NCBI GenBank assembly: GCA_905250075.1
Contig: CAJNOP010000058.1
Span: 837,257-901,256 of the forward strand
Source: Rotaria sp. Silwood1
Lineage: Eukaryota > Rotifera > Eurotatoria > Philodinida > Philodinidae
DNA length: 64,000 bases
Direction of reading: 5' to 3'
The notes beneath the pieces were generated by a model, which ran no database searches, had not been told where the DNA came from, and worked only from the letters and a program-made list of their open reading frames with translations. Every line of letters begins with the position of its first letter. Position 1 is the first letter of the stretch. Positions 49,111 through 60,630 of this stretch are shown here, one piece after another. The position numbers and the translations under genes were made by a program.

Positions 49111-49773
49111 AAAGGTGATTGAAAAGTCTTCGTCCATCTAAAAAAAATTGCTTTTTCTCGCTCGTAACGCATCTGATAAAGCTCAAATTGAAAATTTTAA
49201 TAAAATTTTTTTCGTGACCTTTTTACATACTTCGATAGAGTAGTATCAGCTGATTACGAAAAATTGATTTTGACCTTTTGAAAAACTCACTCAGTATTCG
49301 AAAAAAAAAACCAGTTTCGTAAGCTTAAAAAAGGAGTGAAATAGAAAATTTTTGGAATATTTTGAAAAATAGTGTGCTTTACAAAAAAAGAAGGTTTTTT
49401 TTCTAAGTTTAATAAAATCTTCCACCTAAAAATTCTTTTCAAAAGCTCAAAATTAATTTTTCGTTATCAGCTGCTTCTGCTCTATCAAAGTGCATGAAAA
49501 AAAAATCACGAAAAAAATTTTTTATTGAAATTTTCAATTGCGCGCACTGCAAATCTTCGTTGTTTTGGTTTTATGACATGGGGAAAAAAAAAATCTTTCT
49601 TATCATACAAACCTATACATCTTCCCTATAATAAGGACTAAAAATCTGAAAATTTAGGTTAATATTCCTCTAGTAACAAGGAATTGGATGTTAAAGTTTG
49701 AGCTGTTTTGGATATGTTACAAGCGAGAAAGAGCAATTTTTCTGAGATGACCAAAAACTTTTGAATCACCCTT
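49111..49773. mobile_element. Long-palindrome Tc1/mariner-type MITE
   Basis: 663 bases bounded by TA on both sides (49109-49110 and 49774-49775). Terminal inverted repeats of about 65 bases run AAAGGTGATTGAAAAGTC on the left and AAGGGTGATTCAAAAGTT on the right (reverse-complemented), continuing through AAATTGCTTTTTCTCGCTCG. The symmetry extends inward: 49195-49275 and 49450-49540 are also inverted copies (TTTTTTCGTGA, ATCAGCTG, ATTTTTCG). A TA duplication with long inverted arms is typical of mariner-derived MITEs. No coding capacity. Confidence 0.8.
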
Positions 49774-50115
49774 TAAGTAATTTCGATCAGTCCTTGATTT
49801 GAAGTAGCAAAAAGTTCTAACTCAGTAATGTTTATCCTCCATATTCTTATATTATTCGATTTTTGTATTGAATTCTTCAACATAATTATGTTTTTATAAA
49901 ATAGCACTAGTGATTTTGCTTGTCATAACCAGAGCCCATCGGATTCAAAATTTTTAAATTAAGTTTATTGTTGATTATTCAATAGATAAGACTACGTAAA
50001 ATATCAATACTTCAGTATTGATTTACCGAATATCCTGAGACAAAAACTATCGAATAGAAATTAATTTACTATCGGAAAAAATTCCATTCTGCTGATATAC
50101 AGAGAGTGCCACGAG

Positions 50116-51194
50116 TAGACATCGGCATGACCGGCGTGAGTCACGGTCACGGTCCTGAGTCACGATCGTGATCATTTTTCGAAAAAAAGTCGTGACCGTG
50201 ACCAAAACCTGGTCACGACCAGTCACGATAAATTTTCAATGTAACTATAAAGCAGTTATTTTCAAACTTTATTAGAGAATTAAATATTATATTTAGTATT
50301 CTTTCAATATGTTTCAATATCCTTTTCTAATTATGCTCATTTAAAACGAAGGAATAGAATCAATACAATCGCGATACCAGAAAAAATGTACTCAGTATTA
50401 ATATTTTTTAAACTGTTCGCATAGAAATATTTTAGAAAAAAGTGTACCATTAAAAAATATTATGACCTCCTTGAACAAGATTTGTCATTTTCATATATTT
50501 TCGACTTTTTTGACTCTTATCTGATGACTTATTCGACGATTGATCATTTCTCTACTTGTTCTGATTTCACCCATTTCTATTCAGGTTTTTGGCCAAATAC
50601 ACTTTCAAGAACTTTAAGAAATTTTCTCAAAAACAAATTCATCAATTTTTTTCATACCTAATCTTTTTCGTTTATCTGTTATATTACCTTTTGCCTCTCC
50701 GCACGAGGAGATCCGAGGTTTTCTATTGTGTCTAATCCTAAAAGTTTTCCAGAGAGTTTTGGGTAATGTCTCTTTTCTTTTTACAGATTGCAACTAAAAA
50801 AATTGCTCAGAAAGCCAAAGCGATTTTGATGCTTTGAGAAGGAATTTTTCGGATTTTAAAAGCCTAGATAAAATGTTGAAAACACTTAGTTAAATTTTGC
50901 AGCTGAAAACTAAGCATATTATGATGTAAATCCAGTGGTTGAAGTTGTCATTTTTCGAAAAATTCGATAATTGGATAATGTCTTATACTAAGTCTCGCAC
51001 GTATTTCTCGAAGGGGGTCTTCTATTATGGAAAGCCTTCTAATATAGGGACCTCCTATCGGAAGAGAAGGGTATGCTGTTTTGAGAAAAAACAAAATAGT
51101 CGTTCATATAGAGACTGGCGTGGCTACCGTGACCGTAACCGTGACCAAACTGATCGTGACCATGACCAAAAAATGTTGGTCACGCTGATGTCTA
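50116..51194. mobile_element. hAT-type element with GTCACG repeats
   Basis: 1079 bases flanked by perfect 8-base duplications GCCACGAG (50108-50115 and 51195-51202). Termini are TAGACATCGGCATGACC on the left and TAGACATCAGCGTGACC on the right (reverse-complemented). Subterminal regions carry repeated GTCACGGTCACGG units on the left and inverted GTGACCGTAACCGTGACC on the right. The 62- to 95-residue frames inside are not transposase-like. hAT by TSD length and TAGA terminus. Confidence 0.87.
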
Positions 51195-51990
51195 GCCACG
51201 AGTTTTTTGTGAAGTACGATCTATAAGGAATGTTACACATGTTAGAAATGGTTCATTGCAGACATTGTTGACATACGGTCAAAGTCGTTACATGAATAAA
51301 TTCTCGTTTTAATATTAAAACAATTTTCATGTGATTAGTAACAACAGCTACATCATGTTTCACATTTTAATGCCACAAAGATTGGCGTGAACAACTTGTA
51401 CGTATAACTTTACTGTTAATTAAATATAATCGACTGATTGTGTTTCTAAATGGCAAATGATTCAATCGGGTTTTTATATATACAACTAAGATTTTCAAAT
51501 ATTGTTAAAGTCTATCAAGTTTAACGTCAATATATAAGTTAAGAATTTTTTTTTTCTACTTTCAGTAAAACTTTTTGATGATTTCTTTTTCAAAAACACA
51601 TCAATTCTTTAAACTATTTCGATGTTCAAATCGTCTAATTAAATCTCGAAATATAGATTCCAAGACATTTTAGAATGTTTGCATAGAAAGAACTCGAATA
51701 GTATCAAGTCAAAATTCGAGCAATAAAAACAGAAACTATCCCATAAGTAATTTTGAAAATAGAACTTTATATTAATATGAAAATTAAATAAAAATTTCAT
51801 CGACTCGACTACCATTTCAAAAAATATCATATGATTAAATTTCACTGAATATTGAAGTTATTTTATCTGTTCTTTTGACTTAATTCATATTTCCTTACAA
51901 ATAAAAATAAACAAACAAACAATAATATATATATATATAAAAGTCAGAAAAATGTCTTTGCATATAATCAACAAAGAAAACAAATTATGT

Positions 51991-54964
51991 TTATTCTTGT
52001 TCAAGCTCATTCAATCGTGCAATATTATTCAATGCACTTATACGATATGGATGATTTTCATCTGGTACACATTCTAATGCACGTTCAAAATATTCTCGTG
52101 CTTTATCGCTTAATCCACATGTTTGATACATCGCACCTAAATTATTTAATGCTGCAGCTAATCGTAGATCATGATGTCCACTACTACTTAATAAATTAAC
52201 TGTACGTTTAGCATATGCTAATGCTTTTTCAGTATCACCTTGATCATGTAATATATTTCCCATATTACCAAGACAAGCAGCTATATCAAGAATATTTCGT
52301 GGTTTAATTTGTTGTTCACGTATAACTAAAGCACGTTCAGTACAAACAAGTGCTTGATCAAGTTCTTTACGTGCCCAATGTGCATTACCAAGACCAATAA
52401 AACATCGAGCTATCATAGCTAAATCTTGTGGTTTTTCTTTTTCAAACCATTGTAATGCTTGAGAATAATGTTTCAAAGCTTCAGCATATTGTTTCATATC
52501 ATGATAAACAATACCAAGATAAATAAGAGTTTCAGCTTTATCTTCATCAGTTGCTTTAATTAATGCTTGTTGATGACATTCAAGTGCACCAGGTAAATCT
52601 TGTAAACGTTCACGTAATAAACATCCTTGTTTATTTAAAACACGAATATTTGGATTATCTATACGAACTAAAGCATCGACAGCTTGAGCCCAATTACCAC
52701 GAGCTATAAGTTCATCTGCTTCAATTTCATCATCACTAAATGAAGAAGAAATTTTATGTAAATCATATACATATAAAAAAAAAGAACTTCAATAGAATAT
52801 CACACAATAAAAGTTGTAAAGGTAATATCTGTAGGATTAAAATATGAAACGTAGTATAGTATTTCAGAATGTAGTTTATACATTGAGTATTTCAGAGAAA
52901 ATAGAACTCTCAATATGTCCATTATTTTCTTCAAAACGATTAATCCAAGATAAACATTTTTGTACAAGAACTTTTTTTCTCATTCATTACAATTTTATAT
53001 TATTCTAATAACATCTAAAATATATTCCAAAGCTTTCATATTTATATATGAATAATATTATGTACATGTCCTTTGATTAAAAATGATTATTAGTATTCTG
53101 TTGAAGATTTCATCAGAACAATATGAAATCTTATATTCCTCATTAACACAATACTAGTATTAGAACAACTTTTTTTTTCTTCTTTTATCAACAAGAAACA
53201 TTGTTTACTAGTTTACTTTAAATTTAAAATGATTTTAATATATTGTGCTGAATAAGAACAAATACCATGAATAGATACTTTCATTAACAAACTACAACAT
53301 GAAATCATAAAAATTCGGCAAAAAAGTTGTTTTTCAAAAGAAATTGTTTGTCTTGTACTATTCGTTTGATGCTTTATTTTTAGAAAATAATGGATGTTAT
53401 TTCGACTCACACAAAACATACTGTTTTGTAATGATTTAAAAGACAAAATTTTTGAAAAAAAAAAAAGTCTTATACGTTATTGACATATAGTCTATCAAGT
53501 TTGTGATGCGAATTTCTACTTCTATGTTTTAACACTTTTTTTAAAATTCTGTTTCACAAAAACTTATGAATATTATTATTGATCTTTCAATAGATACATA
53601 TTAGTAATTATTGAAAATATAATTATATTACATACCATACAGTTTGTGAATCTAGACTTGTTTTTGATACAGAAACAACATATAATGGAATAGAATATTG
53701 AGATATATCCGATTTAGTTTCATTTTCTCTCTTATGACTATTGTCCACTCTAAAAAAAGAAAAAAGAAAAACAAAACAAATTAATTAAAATATTATTAAT
53801 AATTTCTAACCTAACAACTGGAATTGTTTGTTGTAGAAAATCATTGATGGTTTTTCCTACGGCTTTTTGTCGTTGAATAAATTGTCCAAGTAATTGTTCT
53901 CGATGTTTTCGATCAATTGAAACTAATGTAACAATAGTAACTAATTGTTGAACACCACCAGAACCTGTATTTCTTGTCACACATGTTATTTGAAATGGTG
54001 TTGCCATATCAATTAAAATAGAATCATTCATAAATGTACATAATGCATGACTTATATCTATTTTAAAAAGTACATTTGCCATTTTACGACGACGTGTTAA
54101 TTGTGTTGCTATTGATAAAGCTTTTGTTCTTGATCTTGTTGCAAGTAGAAAACATTGAAATGCAATAATATCTTTTGATGTTTGTTGTTCAAGTCGATCA
54201 ACAATATCTATAGGTAATTTTGTACCAAAAAAAGCTTGATTATAACTAGGTCCTATTGGTACAGGTTTCATTTGTTGACTTAAATCATTAATAAAAAAAT
54301 GAGTAAGATATAAAATTTGTTGATCATGTGTACGAAGTGCATTTGAAATAAATAAATAATATGGAAATGGATGATTATATTTATTAAGCCAATAAAGAAC
54401 TTCAGATGATTTATATGATATATTAAAATCATGAATACTAGATTTTATTTTACGATTCGAATGAAAAAGTATACGTGCTTGTTCAATAAAATTTTTTTTT
54501 GTTATTATTTGATTTGTATTATGAGTTTTCCAAATACTATAAAAATAAAAATCTATATTATCACTTCCGTCTTTTTGACGATGAAAAAGGATACTATTTG
54601 CATCAAGTTGTAATTCTATTGTATCCAATGTTTCAAATAGTGCTTGTAATAAATTATCAATTCGAGAATAAATACCAATGACTTTACTCGGTAATGTATC
54701 AATTTCTCTTCGTGATTTCGATAAAATAAGAATAGCTTCAATAGAATTCAAATTTTCAAATGATTGTAAAATATGATCTTCAATTGATGTTGTTACTAAA
54801 ATAATTGCTCTTTCATCTATTGAATTTTGTTGAATAAATGAAATACAAGATGGTAAATTATAAAATGATTCAATTTTTTCAATCATTGTATCTCGTATGA
54901 TTGAATGAATTCTATCATATTGATCATGTACAATTATACGTATACCACTACCTTTTGATACCAT
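51991..54964 (-). CDS. ADP-ribosyltransferase-like/TPR protein
   Basis: Three exons, 54964-53811, 53749-53636 and 52735-51991, giving 670 residues. Residues 1-125 are a Rossmann-like region (GIRIIVHDQYDRIH, then AIILVTTSIEDHI). Residues about 185-390 resemble the toxin-type ADP-ribosyltransferase region found with TPRs in many rotifer proteins (YKSSEVLYWLNKYNHPFPYY, ISNALRTHDQQILYLTHFFI, then NQAFFGTKLP). The catalytic marks look lost: FFG stands where a YRG would be, LATRS replaces the STS motif, and no E-x-E pair follows. The C-terminal 245 residues hold about six TPR-like repeats (YAEALKHYSQALQWFEKEKP, LGNMGNILHDQGDTEKALAY, LNNLGAMYQTCGLSDKAREY) of kinesin-light-chain type. It is probably a protein-binding scaffold with an inactive ART fold. 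Intron 2 is 900 bases. Confidence 0.7.
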
Positions 54965-55195
54965 TATTGTGATGTATTTTAGTAGTTAAATGCACAAGAA
55001 TAAAAAATAAAATGAAAAGTAAATCTTAAAGTTATTATTTCTATTTTTCATCTTATGTAAATTATGCATTTATAATGATTGACAGTTAAACATTTCTTTT
55101 CTCTAGTTGATTTACAAACATAAAGCATTTTTCTCGTTTGTCTTTTGTCAAAAAAAAAAAAAAAAGATTAAAAGAAAAATTTCACAAATATTAAA

Positions 55196-56695
55196 CTATC
55201 GTGGTAATAAGTCATCAAGATCAGCTATAGCATAAGCATAAACAGCCCAAACAGCAGCAGCTAGATCAACATCCGTTGAATTAAGTACATTCATTGTATC
55301 ACCATTTGAATGATGATAAGCAAAATAATTTCGATTATCATTAAGAAGTGAAGCACCAGGAACACCACGTTGTTGCCATGGACTGATATCTGTACCACCA
55401 CCACCTGGTATAACTTGCGTTGCATTAATTGATATTAATTGTTGTGATATTGTTTGTATAATCTAGAAAACAAATTTTATCACAAAAAAAAAGAATTTTT
55501 TTCTTACTTGTTGTGCTTTATTATTTCCTTGAAATTCAAGACCAAGTGGATGAAATACTCCCATATCAGATTCCATAACAATACTCATAGTCGATACTTC
55601 ATCTTCATGTGCAAGAAAATATTGATCAGCACCAATACCACCAAATTCTTCACATGACCAAAGAACACAACGAATTGTTCGTTTAGCACGAATATTTAAT
55701 GAATGAAGTAATGAAAGAACAGTCCAAGAAATCATTGCACCACCACCATCATCCATAGCACCTAAAAAAAAAAAATTTTTTTTCTTAATATAATTCTTAA
55801 TATACATAATAATAAATTTACCTTGACCAACATCCCAACTATCAAGATGACCACTAACAAGTACAGTTTCATTTGGTAAATTTGAACCTTTTATTTCAGC
55901 AACAAGATTATAACCTGTAACATCAGGTAATGTTTGTGCTTCCATATAAAGAAAAATTTCTATTGATTGATTTCGTTGTTGAAAACGTTCAAGCATATCC
56001 GTATGTTCAACAGAAAGTGATGCTGCTGGAATTTTTGGATATGATGGATCATATGACATCATACCAGTATGTGGTGAATCAATTGAATGTGATGCAGCTG
56101 ATCGACTAAGAGAAGCTAATGCTCCACATTTAGCAGCATGAGATGCTCCACCTGAACGATAAGCAACAACAGGACCATAACAATCTACAGGGTGTGTTTG
56201 CCAATCACATTGTGGATTAAAAACAACAATTTTATTTCGAGCTTGTTCACATCTTACATTTAATTCATCAAATGATCGTACAACAAGTACTGGTGCTTGA
56301 ATACCTTTTGGACCAGTACCAACTGAATTACCTAAACCAAGCATTGATAATTTTGCATAACGTGGTTGAATTAATTGAGCTCGTTCTTCACCACGTATCC
56401 AATGAGGTATTTGAACTGGTTCAATATGAACATTATCTAAACCTTCAGTAATCATTGCACTTTGTATCCAATTAACAGCTTGAGTTAATGATTCATTTCC
56501 ACATAGACGAGGACCAATAGTATCAGCTAATGCAGCTAAACGATAATAAGTAACACCATGAAAAGCACCTCGAGTAACTAATTCAATTAATTGATCTGAT
56601 ATAGTTTTTGATATGGATTGATCATGATGATGACATGAACGACTTGTGACATTTATCACTGGTAGAATAAGAAATAACCAAAACAATAACAACAT
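55196..56695 (-). CDS. CPQ: Carboxypeptidase Q (M28 zinc peptidase)
   Basis: Three exons, 56695-55822, 55761-55508 and 55462-55196, giving 464 residues (human 472). There is a signal peptide (LLLFWLFLILPVINVTS), a propeptide, a PA-like domain and an M28 catalytic domain. Zinc ligands and catalytic residues are in place: SGHLDSWDVGQ (His283), GAMDDGGGA (Asp295), WSCEEFGG (Glu329/Glu330), MESDMGVF (Asp357) and AYHHSNGDTMN (His426/427). PGGGGTDISPW follows the family closely. The enzyme cleaves dipeptides in lysosomes or outside the cell. The first splice falls just after the first zinc ligand block. The 231-base gap to the TPR gene upstream of it in the window holds no feature. Confidence 0.92.
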
Positions 56696-57737
56696 AATTC
56701 AATCTAAAAATTTGAAAAGAAAAAAATTTTATTTCTACTTATTTTATATAAAGTTATAATTCTTTACAATTGAATGTTAAAAATAAAAAGTAGAAGATAA
56801 CTTCTAAAAATAAATAAATATATATATATATATATGTTGTTGTTGTAAGATATGAAGTTTTTATAATATAATGGTTATCTTGTTGCCTTATAAAATATGA
56901 TAGAAGAAATATAATATTTTTAAAAACCACTAGTGATACTTCTTATAAACTATTCGTTATCAGTGTAAACTAATAAAATTTTTTTACTTGAGATGACTCT
57001 GTATTAACGATGAGAAATATTTTATATATTTTAGACGAAAATTAGCATCAATGTAATATATAATATTGATTATTAAGTTTAAAATCTTCAATATGATGTA
57101 TATGAAGAAAACAAAAGAAAATGATAATTTTATTATATTTACTTCAAAAAAATGAATCTATATTTGTGGACTATTTCATCATATCAATACATTGAAATTT
57201 TTGTTTATATTTCGGTGTCTTTTTTCTTTCAACATTTGAATTCTTTGTTCAAAATAATTTTATTTCTAGAAAAAAAAAAGTTATATTGCTATACTAAATA
57301 CTTTTATTTTTATTTTTATATTCATTAATATTAAATATATCCATTTGAATTTGTCGATTTCTCAAAAAAGAAAAGCACATTCATATTCAAACTATGAATA
57401 TATGCATTTATTTAAAATACAATCGAGAATAACACAAAACGACCTTTGATAATATTAACAATGACTGTACGAGCAAATGAATGTCTATCACGACACATAC
57501 TGTCTTTGTTTTATGTCTTTTCTTTCGTCACTATGATCTATCTATATGTATAGTCATTTTTTATACGTGTACTCACTAGTTTCTCTTATCAAGGGATGGA
57601 CAATTTTATATTAATGGTCATGCTCAATGAGAAACATCAATCACTGTCTCATAATGGAGCAATAATATTAAAACTCACACCGGATCATTACAAATAAAAT
57701 GAATTACGGTTGATTTTTTTTTTGAAAGAAAAAAGTT
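56696..57737. other. Intergenic, no gene seen
   Basis: AT-rich sequence containing a short (TA)n run near 56817-56835 followed by (TTG)n. No coding frame. Confidence 0.45.
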
Positions 57738-57831
57738 AGGGGACACCCGGGATTGAACCAGGGACCTCTCGATCTGCAGTCGANNNNNNNNNNATCTGCA
57801 GTCGAATGCTCTACCACTGAGCTATATCCCC
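57738..57831 (-). tRNA. tRNA-Cys (GCA), split by an assembly gap
   Basis: Reading the minus strand from 57831: acceptor GGGGATA, D-arm GCTCAGTGGTAGAGC, anticodon arm TTCGA-CTGCAGA-TCGAG (anticodon GCA), variable AGGTC, T-arm CCTGG-TTCAATC-CCGGG, acceptor TGTCCCC, discriminator T. All stems pair, with a few G-U. Ten Ns (57784-57793) sit in the anticodon region, and the 12 bases ATCTGCAGTCGA occur on both sides. Removing the Ns and one copy gives a standard 72-base tRNA, so the gap looks like an unmerged overlap. Neighbour of a decayed copy at 57902-57973. Confidence 0.9.
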
Positions 57832-57901
57832 ATGGTGAGTATTGATGATCGTAATTTTGAAAATCTTGTAAAAAAAGAGAGAATGATAAAAACAAAACGT
57901 T

Positions 57902-57973
57902 AGGGAACATTCGGGATTGAAACAGGGACCTCTTCATTAGCAGTCGAATGTTTTATCACTGAGCCATATCCCT
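57902..57973 (-). pseudogene. Decayed tRNA-Cys copy
   Basis: Exactly 72 bases and clearly derived from the same tRNA (GGCTCAGTGATAAAACATTC, then GAGGTCCCTGTTTCAATCCC). The D stem, T stem and acceptor carry mismatches, and the anticodon loop reads CTGCTAA. Spaced 70 bases from the intact gene, same strand. The B-box-like GTTTCAATCCC differs from the canonical GGTTCAATCCC by one base. Probably non-functional. Confidence 0.75.
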
Positions 57974-58129
57974 CTAGGTTATTTGGAGGACATCAATTCA
58001 ATCCAAATGATAAGAAAGAAAGAAAAAAAAGAAAAAGAACAAATAGACTATGTCACACTTGAATAATCATATTTTTCTCCAACAATAACAATATAACTGT
58101 CGACGTGTCTGTTCAATAACATATTAAAA

Positions 58130-60630
58130 ATGGTTATAGAGAATAGAATAAAACTTATACCAACATTAACACCAACATTCGAACAATGGAAATCATTACC
58201 CATCTACTTAACTCAACATGAAACTAGGCTTCAACGACGTTTTGGTGCTGTTAAAATTGTTCCTCCTAGTCGATGGGTACCATTAATAAAAAATCCATAT
58301 GAATTATGTAATTTAAAAATGTATATAAAACAAGAAATAACTGGTTCATCTCATCAGCCAGATGTTTTTTATATAAAAAATTCAAAAATATCTAAACGAC
58401 ATTTTATGAGTTATAATGAATTTAAAACAATTGCTGAAAGTGATACATATCGTTTGGAAGATACATTGAATTGTAATATTAATGATTATTTTTGGTCTAC
58501 GATTTTGAATAATATATCTTTGTGTGTACCAAATATTGATGATAGTTTATTTTCAACAAGAGAAAATGTTTTTAATATGGCTAATTTAGCATCATTACTT
58601 AAATATTATCCAGAAAAAATTTCAGGTACAATCTGATCTATGCAAAACAGATTGCATATATTATAAAAAAATAAAGATTTTAATGTTAATTATCTATAGA
58701 TTTTCGAGATTTTTCTAATGAAAATGAAAATAAATACAATTTGGTGAATAATAAAAGAAATTATTATAAACTAAATTTGAATAGTAAATCATCTTATTTT
58801 ATAATAATTTAAAATCAAGGTTCTTTTTTTTTGACAGATATATTACTAGAAACAAAAAACAAACTTCTCAGATTTTTATATTTAATCATTCTGAAATTAC
58901 AATTATTCTACTCAAAACTCTAAATCAATTTTTCAAAAAATTGTTATGAAAAAAAAAATCAATTGTTTGCTTTTAATCTTGTTCTATAAAAAAAAAAAAT
59001 ATTTTTCGAATCTTTTTGTGAAATTCACATATATTTTCGAAAAAGTCAATGAGTAAATTTTAAGTTGAAGTTTTGCAACTCGTCTCTTCCTATTATAGAC
59101 CTTAGCCATCAGAACAAGATACATCTAACACTTTTATCAGAAAATCCTTAGCAACAGATAACGAAGCTAAATGATTTTAACGGCAAGACTTAGACTGTTC
59201 TAGAAACTTTTCAAGTTTTGTTTCAAATTTGAATGATTGGAGTGTGCTAAGTAGATAGAAATATATATATTTAAAATTTCAATGATGTTAATAATGTTAA
59301 ATTTGAAAGAATAAAAAGCAATAGTAAAGAATTTGAAAAAAATTCTTCTGTTTGAAATATAGAAATAAATAAGACGATTTACTTCCTTCAAAACATCTAT
59401 GACTTCTACATTTCAGAGCCAAAACAAAAGACTGTACTAACAAGTTTTTTTTTTTTTTTTATTATTCTATTATCTAGGTGTAACAACATCTTCACTTCAT
59501 ATGGGTATGTGGTCAAGTACTGTTGGTATTCATATAGATGACCATGATCTAATATCATTCAATTATCTTCATCATGGTGCTCCAAAAATTTGGTATATAA
59601 TACATCCATCATGTTATATAAAATTTGAAGAATTAGTTAATAAATTAAAATTATTTTCTGATATATCATCGACTTGTTTATCACCACTTCAACATAAATC
59701 ACTTCTTGTTAAACCATCATTTCTTGATATGCATTCAATAGAATATTATCAAGTTGAACAAAAAATTAATGAATTAATAGTTATTTTTCCTGGTTCATAT
59801 CATTTTTATTTTGATACAGGATTTAATTTAAGTGAAACAGTTAAATATGCTTTACCATCATTTTTTGAATTTCAACGATGTAGTCCACGACTTTGTTCAT
59901 GTATAATATCATCATCAACAAGTGTTATTAATCTTAATCGACGATTTTTTACAATTGATATTCTTAATCAATTTAAAAAAGAATATTTAACATCAAAATC
60001 TGTAATATGTATTGATTTATCAGAAGGTAAGTTAAAAAAAAAAACAAAAAAATAAAAAATAAATATTTCATTTCAGACGATGATAATAATAATAATACAA
60101 ATAATGCTTCTCCTATCGAAATAACAACTGCACCAACGTCTCCTATTGCAAATCAGGATAATATTACTCGAAAAGATGTAGAAACAGAAGTTGTACAAAC
60201 TGCTAGTCAATCTAATATATCACTTGATCATTATACGGATCCACTTTATTCATCTTGGTCATCAACAAATAGTGATACACAAATATCACCTGATTCAATG
60301 CCAACAATTGATAATCATAATGATTATGAAAATATTTCGAATATATTGGAAGATATGTTATCAAAAACAAATTTCGATTCATTAGAACATGATTATTATT
60401 CAAAACATTATCATTCATATGATCCATACTCATCGTTTTTTCATAGTTATACACCATCTCTACATCCATATTTTTTTAAACCATATCCATATTCTTCTGT
60501 TCGTATATGTACTAGCAAACAACGTCGTAACCAACGTAAATGTTATGAATGTCGACAAAAAGGACATATAAGAAAAAATTGTCCTTATTTTTCTCATAAA
60601 AAAAAAAATAAAAGAAATTTTTCAATTTAA
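58130..60630 (+). CDS. KDM4-like JmjN-JmjC protein with a C-terminal CCHC zinc knuckle
   Basis: Three exons, 58130-58625, 59478-60026 and 60077-60630, giving 532 residues. A JmjN motif opens it (LTPTFEQWKSLPIYLTQHET, then GAVKIVPPSRW). The JmjC domain follows KDM4 order: GMWSSTVGIHIDDHDLISFN, NYLHHGAPKIWYIIHPS, IFPGSYHFYFDTGFNLSET and RLCSC. Fe(II) ligands appear as His184, Asp186 and His274; KDM4 has H-x-E, here H-x-D. Lys202 fits the 2-oxoglutarate contact. This suggests a histone lysine demethylase, acting in the nucleus. The rest is a low-complexity Ser/Asn/Asp/Tyr-rich tail ending in RKCYECRQKGHIRKNCP, a CCHC knuckle (Cys504, Cys507, His512, Cys517) and a basic end. KDM4 proteins normally carry PHD and Tudor domains there, so the knuckle is unusual. 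Intron 1 is 852 bases. Confidence 0.85.

Larger units (their letters stand above)
48506..51990. other. Intergenic dominated by two transposons
   Basis: Contains the palindromic TA-flanked element (49111-49773), the hAT-type element (50116-51194) and a copy of the dispersed ~60-base repeat (51345-51400). The rest is AT-rich without genes. Confidence 0.5.

Noticed and set aside
50939..51226. Arg/Asp-rich 95-residue frame
   Set aside because: Produced by the GTGACC repeats of the hAT-type element and runs across its right boundary and TSD, so it is not a gene.
57704..57937. 77-residue frame over the tRNA region
   Set aside because: Reads through the tRNA-Cys and the N gap; it is an artefact.
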